DNA of 64,000 nucleotides from Aliihoeflea sp023389195 (GCA_023389195.1 JAEWET010000046.1:1-64000), one strand, 5' to 3'. Shown: positions 8,604 through 18,703, counted from the first letter of the stretch. A program made the numbers and translations. Notes: a model not told the origin generated them from the sequence alone.

Positions 8604-9866
8604 ATGACCGACCCGCGCACCCTCTTCATCTCCCTCTTCACCGCCGCCGTCGCCGCCGCCGATCCCGAACGCACGCTCCGCGACCACCTTCCCCCGCGCC
8701 CCAAGGGCCGAACGATCGTGATCGGCGCTGGCAAGGGCTCGGCGCAGATGGCGCGGGCGCTGGAGAGCGCCTGGGACGGGCCGCTCGAGGGCATCGTCGT
8801 CACGCGTTACGGCTATGGCTGCGACTGCGAGCGCATCGAGATTGTCGAGGCGGCCCATCCCGTCCCCGACGAGGCCGGGCTCAAGGCCGGGCAACGGCTG
8901 CTCGGTGCCGTAGCGGGCCTCACCGCCGACGACCTCGTCATTGCGCTCGTCTCGGGTGGCGGCTCGGCGCTGCTGCCCGCACCGCCCGCCGGCCTGACGC
9001 TTGCCGACGAAACCGCCGTCAACGAAGCGCTGCTCGCCTCCGGCGCGCCGATCTCGGCCATGAACACGGTGCGCAAGCACGTCTCGTCCATCAAGGGCGG
9101 TCGGCTTGCCGCCGCTGCGCATCCCGCGCGCGTCGTCTCGCTGATCGTCTCCGACATACCCGGCGACAATCCCGCCCATGTCGCCTCGGGCCCCACGGTG
9201 CCGGATGGCGCGACGCGCGCTGACGCGCTCTCGGTCGTCGAGACCTATGGGTTGAGACTGCCGGACGCCGTCATGGCGCATATCCGCTCGCCCGCTGCCG
9301 ACGCGCCGATGCCGGACGATTCGCGCTTTGCCGGCAACGAGGTGCGCGTCATCGCATCGGCGGGGATTTCGCTCGAAGCAGCCGTCGCCGAGGCCATGCG
9401 CCATGGCATCGAGGCCGTCATTCTCTCCGATGCCATCGAGGGCGAGGCGCGGGAGGTGGGCAAAGTTCATGCGGCGATCGCACGCGAGATCGCGCTGCGC
9501 GACCGGCCGTTCGCCAGGCCGGTGTTGCTGCTATCGGGCGGCGAGACGACGGTCACGATTGCGCAGAAGGGCGGCCGGGGCGGGCGCAATACGGAGTTCC
9601 TGCTGTCGCTCGCGCTCGGCATCGAGGGGTTGGCGGGCGTTCATGCGTTTGCGGCCGACACAGACGGGATCGACGGGTCGGAGGCCAATGCCGGCGCGTT
9701 TGCCGATGGGACGACGGCGACGCGCCTGCGTGGGCTGCGGCATGATCCGCGCGGGATGCTGGCACGGCATGATGCGTGGGCGGCGTTCGATGCGCTGGGG
9801 GATTTGTTTGCGTCCGGTCCTACGGGGACTAATGTCAACGATTTGAGGGCGGTGCTGGTCTTGTAG
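8604..9866 (+). CDS. Glycerate 2-kinase / MOFRL family
   Basis: A 420-residue protein of the glycerate kinase type 2 (DUF4147 plus MOFRL) family, which phosphorylates D-glycerate to 2-phosphoglycerate; some members were once called hydroxypyruvate reductase. Visible family blocks are VIGAGKGSAQMARALE, VSGGGSALLPAPP, NTVRKHVSSIKGGRLA and the C-terminal GGETTVTI...GRGGRNTEFLL with DGIDGSE. ATG 8604 is chosen because earlier in-frame codons lie in the repeat. The position after purine-degradation genes fits a role in using glyoxylate from allantoin by way of tartronate semialdehyde and glycerate. That link is inferred. Confidence 0.9.
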   Translation: MTDPRTLFISLFTAAVAAADPERTLRDHLPPRPKGRTIVIGAGKGSAQMARALESAWDGPLEGIVVTRYGYGCDCERIEIVEAAHPVPDEAGLKAGQRLLGAVAGLTADDLVIALVSGGGSALLPAPPAGLTLADETAVNEALLASGAPISAMNTVRKHVSSIKGGRLAAAAHPARVVSLIVSDIPGDNPAHVASGPTVPDGATRADALSVVETYGLRLPDAVMAHIRSPAADAPMPDDSRFAGNEVRVIASAGISLEAAVAEAMRHGIEAVILSDAIEGEAREVGKVHAAIAREIALRDRPFARPVLLLSGGETTVTIAQKGGRGGRNTEFLLSLALGIEGLAGVHAFAADTDGIDGSEANAGAFADGTTATRLRGLRHDPRGMLARHDAWAAFDALGDLFASGPTGTNVNDLRAVLVL

Positions 9867-9878
9867 GCGGAGCGAAGC

Positions 9879-10058
9879 ACCCCCACTCCGTCGCGCTTCG
9901 CGCGCCACCTGCCGGGGCGAGCCGCGGGTCTCGCCCGTCCTTCGGACCCCCCTGCCCGGGAGAGAGGAAATGCGCTGCCGCAGCGAAGGCGCTTTTCCAG
10001 TTGGCGTTCCTCTCCCCTTTTGAGGGGGAGAGGTGGCCCACAGGGCCGGAGTGGGGGT
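9879..10058. repeat. Long inverted repeat element (second family)
   Basis: Outer arms ACCCCCACTCCG (9879-9890) and CGGAGTGGGGGT (10047-10058) are perfect inverses. Inside is CTCTCCCCTTTTGAGGGGGAGAG and further GC-rich hairpins. It fills the gap between the convergent glycerate kinase and UdgX genes, where it could act as a bidirectional terminator. It resembles the 51445 element more than the 1561-type repeats. Confidence 0.75.
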
Positions 10059-10080
10059 CTGCACTTCCCCTCTACAATCA

Positions 10081-11547
<1,467 letters not shown>

Positions 11548-11571
11548 CGGGACGTTTTGCGCCCTGTCACG

Positions 11572-11683
11572 CCCCCCTCTGTCCTGCCGGACATCTCCCC
11601 CGCATGGGGGGAGATCACGCGGTGTCGATGACGAGACTGATCTCCCCCCTCGCGGGGGAGGTGTCCGGCAGGACAGAGGGGGG
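11572..11683. repeat. Paired-hairpin repeat (copy 4)
   Basis: Complete copy with perfect-looking outer arms and the central spacer GATCACGCGGTGTCGATGAC followed by GAGACTGATC. The same spacer occurs in copy 5 and, in reverse complement, in copy 2. It separates the radical SAM gene from its UdgX partner and could uncouple their expression. Confidence 0.9.
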
Positions 11684-11715
11684 CAACGTCGTGCGAATCC
11701 ATGACAGATCCCGCG

Positions 11716-12951
11716 CTAGAACAAACTCAACTGCGTCGGCTTGCCAACCAGCCGTGACCGCAGATGTTCCGCATCCGTCGCCCCGCCCGGTGACCAGCCG
11801 TCGGCGACGATGAAGGGGCGGACCTTGGCGATCGACTGGCAGAGCCGCCCGACATCTTCGAGCCGCAGGCGCCGGTAGCGGCGAACGTCCAGCATCTTCT
11901 TCACCGCCTTGGTGCCGAAGCCGGGAACGCGCAACAGCATCTCGCGCGGGGCGCGGTTGACGTCGACCGGGAACGCGCCGCGATTGGCGAGCGCCCATGA
12001 GAGCTTCGGGTCGATCTCGAGATCGAGCATCCCGTCCTGTCGGTTCGCGACGATCTCGTGCCGGTCGAAACCGTAGAAGCGCATCAGCCAATCCGCCTGG
12101 TAGAGCCGGTGCTCGCGCATCAGGGGCGGCTTCAACAAAGGCAGTGCGGACGAGGCGTCGGGAATTGGGCTGAAGGCCGAGTAGTAGACCCGGCGAAGCT
12201 GGTAGCTGCCGTAAAGCCGCGCGCTGGTACCGAGGATGTCGGCGTCGTTCGTCGCATCGGCGCCAATGATCATCTGCGTCGACTGGCCGCCCGGCGCGAA
12301 GCGCTGGCGCTTCTTGGTCTTGAGCGTCGGCTCGGACTTCTCCTCGATCTTGGAGCGCAGCTTCGCCATCGAGACGCGGATCGTCTCGGGCCGCTTTTCC
12401 GGCGCGAGCCGCTTCACGCCTTCGTCGGTCGGCAGCTCGACGTTGATCGACAGGCGGTCGGCGTAGAGCCCGGCCTGCTCAAGTAGTTCCGGCGAACATT
12501 CGGGGATCGTCTTCAGGTGGACGTAGCCGCCGAACTTTTCGTCGACCCGCAACCGCCGCGCGATCTCCACCATCTCGCCCATCGTCTCGTCGGGCGAGCG
12601 GATGACACCGGAGGAGAGGAACAGGCCCTCGATATAGTTGCGCTTGTAGAATTCGAGCGTCAGCCGCACGACCTCGTCGATCGTAAAACGTGCGCGCTTT
12701 ACGTTGGAGGAGGAGCGGTTGATGCAATAGCTGCAATCGTAGATGCAGAAATTGGTCAGGAGGATCTTGAGGAGCGAGATGCAGCGCCCGTCCGGCGCGT
12801 AGGAATGGCAGATGCCCATGCCTTCGGTCGAGCCGATGCCGCCCGATTTCAACGAGTTGCGCTTCGCCGCGCCGGAGGAGGCGCAGGAGGCATCGTATTT
12901 GGCGGCGTCCGAAAGGATAGCCAGCTTGTCGCGAGTGGAAAGAACGTTCAT
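11716..12951 (-). CDS. Radical SAM protein paired with UdgX (TIGR03916 type)
   Basis: A 411-residue radical SAM enzyme. The cluster ligands are Cys69, Cys73 and Cys76 in CIYDCSYC. A C-terminal helix-hairpin-helix segment (REMLLRVPGFGTKAVKKML, about 325-350) suggests DNA contact. Members of this family are always found with a DUF4130 protein, often fused to UdgX as here, and a DNA modification or repair role has been proposed; the reaction is not known. The start ATG 12951 is immediately preceded by a GTTC-N7-GTTC LexA-type box. DNA-damage induction is therefore likely. Confidence 0.92.
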   Translation of the reverse strand: MNVLSTRDKLAILSDAAKYDASCASSGAAKRNSLKSGGIGSTEGMGICHSYAPDGRCISLLKILLTNFCIYDCSYCINRSSSNVKRARFTIDEVVRLTLEFYKRNYIEGLFLSSGVIRSPDETMGEMVEIARRLRVDEKFGGYVHLKTIPECSPELLEQAGLYADRLSINVELPTDEGVKRLAPEKRPETIRVSMAKLRSKIEEKSEPTLKTKKRQRFAPGGQSTQMIIGADATNDADILGTSARLYGSYQLRRVYYSAFSPIPDASSALPLLKPPLMREHRLYQADWLMRFYGFDRHEIVANRQDGMLDLEIDPKLSWALANRGAFPVDVNRAPREMLLRVPGFGTKAVKKMLDVRRYRRLRLEDVGRLCQSIAKVRPFIVADGWSPGGATDAEHLRSRLVGKPTQLSLF

Positions 12952-12953
12952 TC

Positions 12954-12968
12954 GTTCTTGATATGTTC
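12954..12968. promoter_or_regulatory. LexA (SOS) box, GTTC-N7-GTTC
   Basis: GTTCTTGATATGTTC matches the alphaproteobacterial LexA consensus GTTC-N7-GTTC exactly. It ends two bases before the start codon of the radical SAM repair gene (read from the other strand). LexA bound there would cover the ribosome-binding site region and probably the promoter. A further GTTC at 12946-12949 lies in the first codons. Confidence 0.75.
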
Positions 12969-13014
12969 TGACGCTCTCGCGCGCTATAAACTTTGACGTG
13001 AGGAGCCGAGAAAC

Positions 13015-14403
13015 TCAGACCGCGTGCAGATAAAGGTGGTAGTCGAGTTCGCTCACCGTGCGCGCGACGCGCAGATATTCGGCGCGCTTGATGGCGCAGA
13101 AGGTGCGGTGCATCTCCGGCCCGAGCGCTGATTTGAGAAAGGCCGAGCCTTCCGCCGCTTCGATCGCCGCGAGCCAGTTGGCGGGCATAGCGGGTCGCCC
13201 GTTCGCCTCGTCTGCATAGCCGTTTCCGACCGTCTCCGGGCCGGGATCAAGTCGCTCGTCCATGCCCTTGGCGATGCCGGCGAGGACCGTCGCGGCGACG
13301 AGATAGGGGTTGGCGTCGACGCCTGACGGGCGGTGTTCGATGCGCCGCGCAGACTTCGACCCGGCCGGGATTCTGAGCGCGACCGAGCGGTTGTTGACGC
13401 CCCATGTCGGCGCGACCGGCGCGTAGGATTGCGCGACGAAGCGCCGCCAGGAATTGGCGTGCGGGGCGAAGACGAGCATCGATTCGCCCATCGTGCCGGC
13501 AAGTCCTCCGAGGGCGGTGAGGATCGTGTCGCTCCAGGCGCCTTCCTCTTCCTCGGTGAAGACGTTGCGGCCGGCTTCGTCCTGCATCGACACGTGAAGG
13601 TGCATGCCGGAGCCGGCATAGTCCTCGATCGGTTTTGCCATGAAGCAGGCAGTGACGCCGTGTCGGCGCGCCTGCAGCCGCACGAGCCGCTTCAGCATCA
13701 GGAGGTCGTCGGCGGCGCGCAGGATGTCCTTGCGGTAGTTCAGCGTCAGCTCGTACTGGCCGGGTGCGTATTCGGAGATCACGGTCTCGGCGGGAATGCC
13801 CTGCATCTTCGCAGCCGCATAGATGTCGGAGAAGAGCGGCTCCATGCCGTGCAGATGATCGACCGAATAGACCTCGGTCTTGGCGCTGGCGAGCCCGTCG
13901 AGAACGGCGCGGGCTGGCTGGATGCGGCCATTGCCGTCGCGCTCGTTGGCGACGAGGAAGAATTCCAGCTCGAACGCGCCGGCGGGCTTGAGGCCCTTCG
14001 CCGCGAAGGCATCGACCTGCCTTGCCAGCGCGTGGCGGGGGTCGGAGCCCATGGGCGCGCCGTCGAGATGGTACATCGACATCAGCACCTGCCCGCGCGC
14101 GGGGGACGTGCCGTGGAGCGGGACGAGCGTGCCGGGGATCGGCCAGGCGCGCAGGTCCCCGTCGCCCGAATCCCAGATCAGCCCCGTCTCGTGGACGTCC
14201 TCGCCGACGATGTCGAGACCGAGGATCGAGATCGGCAGGTGCCGGCCGTTCTCATAGAGCCCGATCAGCTCGTGGCGGCGGATGATCTTGCCGCGCCCGA
14301 TGCCGTTGGCGTCGGTGAGCACGATGTCGAAGGCTTCGATTTCGGGGTGGGCGGCGAGGAAGTCGTGGGCTTCGGTGGGCGTGGAGCTGGTGGGGGACGT
14401 CAT
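13015..14403 (-). CDS. Glutamine synthetase-family ligase (gamma-glutamylpolyamine synthetase-like)
   Basis: A 462-residue glutamine synthetase-fold enzyme. The N-terminal beta-grasp region contains DIVLTDANGIGRGKIIRR. The catalytic domain includes EFELEFFLV, GSGMHLHVSM (the ATP/ammonia-site histidines) and RIPAGSKSARRIEHR. The GRGK segment and the loose C-terminus fit the PuuA/GlnA3-like branch that joins glutamate to polyamines or other amines rather than true GlnA. Its start overlaps the stop of the upstream aminotransferase gene by 4 bp (ATGA), so the two are coupled. A polyamine or amino-compound catabolic role is inferred; the substrate is not readable. Confidence 0.88.
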   Translation of the reverse strand: MTSPTSSTPTEAHDFLAAHPEIEAFDIVLTDANGIGRGKIIRRHELIGLYENGRHLPISILGLDIVGEDVHETGLIWDSGDGDLRAWPIPGTLVPLHGTSPARGQVLMSMYHLDGAPMGSDPRHALARQVDAFAAKGLKPAGAFELEFFLVANERDGNGRIQPARAVLDGLASAKTEVYSVDHLHGMEPLFSDIYAAAKMQGIPAETVISEYAPGQYELTLNYRKDILRAADDLLMLKRLVRLQARRHGVTACFMAKPIEDYAGSGMHLHVSMQDEAGRNVFTEEEEGAWSDTILTALGGLAGTMGESMLVFAPHANSWRRFVAQSYAPVAPTWGVNNRSVALRIPAGSKSARRIEHRPSGVDANPYLVAATVLAGIAKGMDERLDPGPETVGNGYADEANGRPAMPANWLAAIEAAEGSAFLKSALGPEMHRTFCAIKRAEYLRVARTVSELDYHLYLHAV

Positions 14404-15776
14404 GCCGCCAGAGCCTCCAAAATCTCCCCAAACGCCTTCACCAGCCCATCGACCTGCCGCTTCCGCGTCGCCGGCGAGATCAGCATCATGTTGTGGAACG
14501 GCGCGATGAGGCAGCCGCGGTTGACGAGAGCGAGGTGGATCGCGGCTTCGAGTTCCGGCTGATGCGCGGCTTCCGCCTCGCCGCCGTTCCTGAGCGGCCC
14601 CGGCGCGCAGATGAACTCGACACGTGCGCCGACGCGGGCGACGTGCCAGGGCAGGCGGTGCCGGGCAATCGCCTTGCTCAGCCCTTTCTCCAGCCGCGTG
14701 GCGAGCTTTTCCATGTGATCATACGCGTCCGGCGTCATCACCTCTTCCAGCGTCGCGCGCATCGCGGCGAACTGGAGGGGGTTGGCGGAAAGCGTCGTGC
14801 CCATGCCCGAATAGCCGTGCTCCTTCGCCGCCTGATAGGTCGCCCAGCGCGCCGCTACGGCGGCGCTCATGCCCCAGACGCTCGCCGGAACGCCGCCGGC
14901 GACCGGCTTGCCGAGGACGAAGAGGTCGGGCTCCAGACCATGCGCTGCGGTGTAGCCGCCGCGCGCGGTGGAGATGGTGTGCGTCTCGTCGATCAGCAGC
15001 AGCGTGCCCGCCTTGCGCGTGGCTTCGCGGAGCGCGGAATGGAAGCCCTCGTCGGGCAGCACCATGCAGGAATTGGTCAGCACCGGCTCGGTGATGACAC
15101 AGGCAACGTCGCCATGCGCGAGTTCTCGCTCCAGCGCCGCGACGTCGTTGAACTCAACGATTCGCGTCGCCTTTGTCAGGTCGCGGAACTCGCCTGCGAG
15201 GCCGGGGCGGTTGATGGGCTTGCCGTCCCCCAGTCGCACCATCGTCTCGTCGACCGCACCATGGTAGCAGCCGTTGAAGACGAGAATCTTTTCGCGTCCG
15301 GTCACCGCCCGCGCGACGCGCAGCGCGAAGCGGTTGGCGTCGCTCGCCGTCGTCGCGATCTGCCAGAAGGGCAGGCCGAACATGTCCGTCAGGAGCGTAC
15401 CCAGTTCGAGCGCGTCCTCGCTCGGCAGCATGTAGGTCAGACCCCGCTTCGCCTGCCGGCGGATCGCGCGCGCGACCGGGGCTGGCGAGTGGCCGAACAT
15501 CGAGCCGGTGTCGCCGAGGCAGAAATCGTCGAGCGTATGGCCGTCGATGTCGATCAGCGTCGCGCCCGTCGCCTTGTCGACGACCATCGGAAACGGCATC
15601 GGCCAGTCGGCCATCCAGTGCATCGGCACGCCGCCGAGGAACCCGGTCAGGCCGTGTCCGGCGGCCTTCTGCGATCTCGGCCGCACCTTGGCAAATGTGC
15701 GCTCCTCGCGCGCCCGCAATTCGCGAATGCGCGCGGCGTTAATGCCGCCTATCGCCTGCGAGATCTGTCCGTCCAT
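14400..15776 (-). CDS. Class III aminotransferase (PLP)
   Basis: A 458-residue fold-type I, class III aminotransferase. The PLP-site segment LLIDETHTIS and catalytic lysine in VLGKPVAGG are visible, as is GCYHGAVDETMV. It resembles glutamate-1-semialdehyde aminomutase and the aspartate aminotransferase family proteins that sit next to glutamine-synthetase-like ligases. The start ATG 15776 has GGAG 8 nt upstream. It forms a two-gene coupled unit with the ligase gene, so the pair probably acts on one amine or amino acid. The exact substrate is unknown. Confidence 0.88.
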   Translation of the reverse strand: MDGQISQAIGGINAARIRELRAREERTFAKVRPRSQKAAGHGLTGFLGGVPMHWMADWPMPFPMVVDKATGATLIDIDGHTLDDFCLGDTGSMFGHSPAPVARAIRRQAKRGLTYMLPSEDALELGTLLTDMFGLPFWQIATTASDANRFALRVARAVTGREKILVFNGCYHGAVDETMVRLGDGKPINRPGLAGEFRDLTKATRIVEFNDVAALERELAHGDVACVITEPVLTNSCMVLPDEGFHSALREATRKAGTLLLIDETHTISTARGGYTAAHGLEPDLFVLGKPVAGGVPASVWGMSAAVAARWATYQAAKEHGYSGMGTTLSANPLQFAAMRATLEEVMTPDAYDHMEKLATRLEKGLSKAIARHRLPWHVARVGARVEFICAPGPLRNGGEAEAAHQPELEAAIHLALVNRGCLIAPFHNMMLISPATRKRQVDGLVKAFGEILEALAA

Positions 15777-15868
15777 CAGATGTGCTCCAATCGCCGCCGG
15801 TTCTAGCGCGGGCGATCCGCTGCGGCAATCGCTTGACGCGGCGGGGCGAAGGGGACACAGGGTCGGCG

Positions 15869-16342
15869 ATGACGACGCTCGATCCGATCACGTCCGCCCT
15901 GCTCGCGCCCGTTCTCGAACTGAACCGGCTGCACGAGAACGAATTGTCGCCGCTGACGGATGCGAGGCTCGCCCAGCTCGTCAATGCGGCCTATTTTGCG
16001 CGTGTCTGCGGCAATGGGGATGCGTTCATCATCGCCTTCGACGAGACGAGCGACTATGACAGCCCCAACTTCCTGTGGTTCCGCGAACGCTATGCGCGCT
16101 TTGCCTATGTCGACCGGATCGCGGTCGCCGATCATGCGCGGGGAAGGGGACTGGCGCGCAGGCTCTACGCGGCGCTGTTCGCGCAGGCCGCGGCGGACGG
16201 GCACGCAATGATCGCCTGCGAGGTCAATCTCGACCCTCCGAACCCGGCATCCGACGCGTTTCACGCCGCGCTCGGCTTTCGGGCGGTCGGCACCGGCGGT
16301 TATGGCGCAAAGACGGTGCGCTATTTCGTCAGGGAGCTCTGA
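15869..16342 (+). CDS. GNAT-family acetyltransferase
   Basis: A 157-residue GNAT N-acetyltransferase. The acetyl-CoA pyrophosphate loop is present as RIAVADHARGRGLARRLY, followed by ACEVNLDPPNPASDAFHAALGF, a typical C-terminal GNAT block. ATG 15869 is chosen over an upstream in-frame ATG at 15782, which would lie inside the divergent promoter gap and add a basic, unconserved tail. Its stop codon abuts the stop of the convergent WD40 gene with no gap. The substrate is unknown. Confidence 0.85.
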   Translation: MTTLDPITSALLAPVLELNRLHENELSPLTDARLAQLVNAAYFARVCGNGDAFIIAFDETSDYDSPNFLWFRERYARFAYVDRIAVADHARGRGLARRLYAALFAQAAADGHAMIACEVNLDPPNPASDAFHAALGFRAVGTGGYGAKTVRYFVREL

Positions 16343-17317
16343 TCAGCCGGCGACGTCGATGACGCCGCACTCGCCGGTCTCGGAGCCGAAGGCGATGCGG
16401 CGGCCTTCACGGTCCCAGTCCATCGAGGTGATCGCGCCCTTGCCCGGCCGCAGAAGCACTTCCTTGGCATCAGCCACGCGCACGGCCATCACCATGCCGT
16501 CGCCATAGCCGATGGCGAGGATTTCCTCGGTCGGATGGAAGGCGACGGCGGTGGCCATCGTGTCGCCGCGCGTGCCGAGCTCGAGCGGCGCCTTGCCCAT
16601 CGGGCCGTCCTTGGTCTGGAAAGGCCATACGATCGCCGCTGGCGCACCGGAGCTTGCCAGCCACTTGCCCTTCGGCCCCCAGGACAGGCTCTTCACCTTT
16701 GCCGGATAGCCAGACATGCGCATGTGCTTGCCATCGGCGAGCTTCCAGCCGTGGAGCGCGTTTTCCTGCATGGCGGTGACGAGGAAATTGCCGTCCGGCG
16801 AGAAGGTGACGCCGATATGGGCACCCGCCCATTCGAGCTCGGCCGGCTTGCCGGCGGTCGCGGGGAAATGCAGCGTCGCGCCATTGTAGCGCGCGACCGC
16901 GATGCGCATGCCCTTCGGCGCAAAGGCGAGGCCTTCGGCGGTGCGCGGATGGTCGAAGCTTTTCATCGTGCCGTCCGGCAGGCGCACATGAGCAGTCCGG
17001 CCCGTCGCGAAGGCGACCGCATTGCGCGGGCCGGCGGCGATGGCCGAGACCCATTTGCGGCCGATCTCGGCGAGAGTTTCCGTCGTGCCATCGGTGCCGA
17101 GCGAAAGCACCTTGCCGTCTTCGCCGCCGGTCAACAGGCGGTCACGCGTTTCGTTGGCGACGGCGCACAAGAGCCCGCCTTCATGGGCGTCGAGGTGCTT
17201 GTGGCCGCGGTCGAGGCGGTGAACGGTGCCGTCGGCGAGCGCGAAATGCGGGATGTCGGAGATGAAGGAAGCGGTGATGCAGTGGGCGGTGAGATCGAGG
17301 GGGGCGACTGTGGGCAT
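16343..17317 (-). CDS. WD40-repeat beta-propeller protein
   Basis: A 324-residue soluble protein built of WD40-like blades: repeated Gly-His/Asp and hydrophobic-Trp patterns such as GVTFSPDGNFLVTAMQE, SLSWGPKGKWLASSGAP, AVAFHPTEEILAIGYGDG and SMDWDREGRRIAFGSETG. There is no signal peptide, so it should be cytoplasmic. It follows the CobW-type GTPase gene in the same direction with only a repeat between them. I have seen this neighbour pair in other rhizobial genomes. That suggests a shared task, perhaps a scaffold for the metal chaperone, but the function is not known. Confidence 0.82.
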   Translation of the reverse strand: MPTVAPLDLTAHCITASFISDIPHFALADGTVHRLDRGHKHLDAHEGGLLCAVANETRDRLLTGGEDGKVLSLGTDGTTETLAEIGRKWVSAIAAGPRNAVAFATGRTAHVRLPDGTMKSFDHPRTAEGLAFAPKGMRIAVARYNGATLHFPATAGKPAELEWAGAHIGVTFSPDGNFLVTAMQENALHGWKLADGKHMRMSGYPAKVKSLSWGPKGKWLASSGAPAAIVWPFQTKDGPMGKAPLELGTRGDTMATAVAFHPTEEILAIGYGDGMVMAVRVADAKEVLLRPGKGAITSMDWDREGRRIAFGSETGECGVIDVAG

Positions 17318-17363
17318 GGGTTAGTGGTCTTCCGCAGAATTTCGAGGATCGCGCTCCGTCGCA

Positions 17364-17475
17364 CCCCTCTCTGGGCTGCCGCCCATCTCCCCCTCAAGGG
17401 GGGAGATCACGCGGTGGCGATGACGAGAATAATCTCCCCCCTTGAGGGGGAGATGTCCGGCAGGACAGAGGGGGG
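17364..17475. repeat. Paired-hairpin repeat (copy 5, diverged left arm)
   Basis: The right arm is the standard GATGTCCGGCAGGACAGAGG form. The left arm reads CTCTGGGCTGCCGCCCATCTCC and no longer pairs perfectly with it, though it keeps its own hairpin. The spacer matches copy 4. It lies between the CobW-type gene and the WD40 gene and may weaken or stop read-through. Confidence 0.88.
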
Positions 17476-17504
17476 TATGACGAAGCGACTTCATGAAATC
17501 AGCT

Positions 17505-18536
17505 TTAAGCCTGACACGCTTCAAACGTGCGCCGCAGGCGCTCCTCGTCCAGCTCCCGCCCGATGAACACCAGCCGGCTTTCGCGCTTCTCGCCGTCCTT
17601 CCAGGCGCGCTGGTGGTCGCCTTCGATGATCATGTGGACGCCCTGGACGACATAGCGTTCCGGGTCGTCCTTGATCGCGATGATGCCTTTCAGGCGCAGG
17701 ATGCTGGGGCCGTCCATCTGGGTGGTCTTTTCCAGCCAGGGGAAGAACTTCTTCGGGTCCATGTCGCCGCCGCGCAGCGAGATCGACTTCACGCCCGAAT
17801 CCTCGATGTGCGAATGCGCGTGTTCGTGCGCATGGTGGTGGTCGTGGTCGTCATGATCGTGGCTGTGCTCGTGATCATGGTCATCGTCGAGAAAGTGCGG
17901 ATCGTTGTCGAGCGCGCGCTTCAGGTCGAACGCGCCGCGGTCGAGCACTTCCGCCAAATTGACGGCGGAGCGCTCGGTGCGGTGGATGCGGGCCGAGGGG
18001 TTGATGCGGCGGATGGAGGCCTCGACCTGGCGCAGTTCGTCCTCGGAAACGAGGTCGGTCTTGTTGAGGACGACGACGTCGGCGAACGCGATCTGGTCGG
18101 CGGCCTCGCGCGAATCCTTCAGGCGCAGCGGCAGGTGCTTGGCGTCGACCAGCGCGACGACGGCGTCGAGCTTGGTCTTGGCGCGCACGTCGTCGTCCAT
18201 GAAGAAGGTCTGGGCGACGGGGGCGGGGTCGGCGAGGCCGGTGGTCTCGACCAGGATCGCGTCGAAGCGGCCCGGGCGGCGCATCAGCGTCTCGACGGTG
18301 CGGATCAGGTCGCCGCGCACCGTGCAGCAGATGCAGCCATTGTTCATCTCGTAGATTTCCTCGTCGGATTCCACGATCAAATCGTTGTCGATGCCGATCT
18401 CGCCGAACTCGTTGACGATGACGGCGTAGCGCTTGCCGTGATCCTCGGAGAGGATGCGGTTCAGAAGTGTCGTCTTGCCGGAGCCGAGATAGCCGGTGAG
18501 GACGGTGACGGGGATTTGGGCCTGCGCGTCGGACAT
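17505..18536 (-). CDS. CobW/COG0523-family metal GTPase with His-rich linker
   Basis: A G3E-family GTPase of 343 residues, thought to deliver metal (zinc or cobalt) to client enzymes. The P-loop GYLGSGKTTLLNRIL comes at residues 13-27, and CICCTVRGDL carries the CxCC metal motif typical of the family; NKTD provides guanine specificity. A linker near residues 205-235 is packed with His and Asp (DHDHEHSHDHDDHDHHHAH) and should bind metal. ATG 18536 is chosen because AGGAG lies 9 nt upstream and the family begins here; an upstream in-frame start would add 58 unconserved residues. No clear Zur box is visible in the divergent gap. Confidence 0.92.
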   Translation of the reverse strand: MSDAQAQIPVTVLTGYLGSGKTTLLNRILSEDHGKRYAVIVNEFGEIGIDNDLIVESDEEIYEMNNGCICCTVRGDLIRTVETLMRRPGRFDAILVETTGLADPAPVAQTFFMDDDVRAKTKLDAVVALVDAKHLPLRLKDSREAADQIAFADVVVLNKTDLVSEDELRQVEASIRRINPSARIHRTERSAVNLAEVLDRGAFDLKRALDNDPHFLDDDHDHEHSHDHDDHDHHHAHEHAHSHIEDSGVKSISLRGGDMDPKKFFPWLEKTTQMDGPSILRLKGIIAIKDDPERYVVQGVHMIIEGDHQRAWKDGEKRESRLVFIGRELDEERLRRTFEACQA

Positions 18537-18703
18537 GGACGGCGTCTCCTTCGAGGGAGGATTGGATGAGGTCGGCCCCATATAGGACGGCTGGCCGTGT
18601 TTTGCACGTGGGATGGATCGACTGACGAACTGTTCATTCGCCCGCTGCCGTTGGGCGGTGCTAGGTTTCGTCAGGAAGACGCTCCGAAGGAGGCGCAGAA
18701 GCC

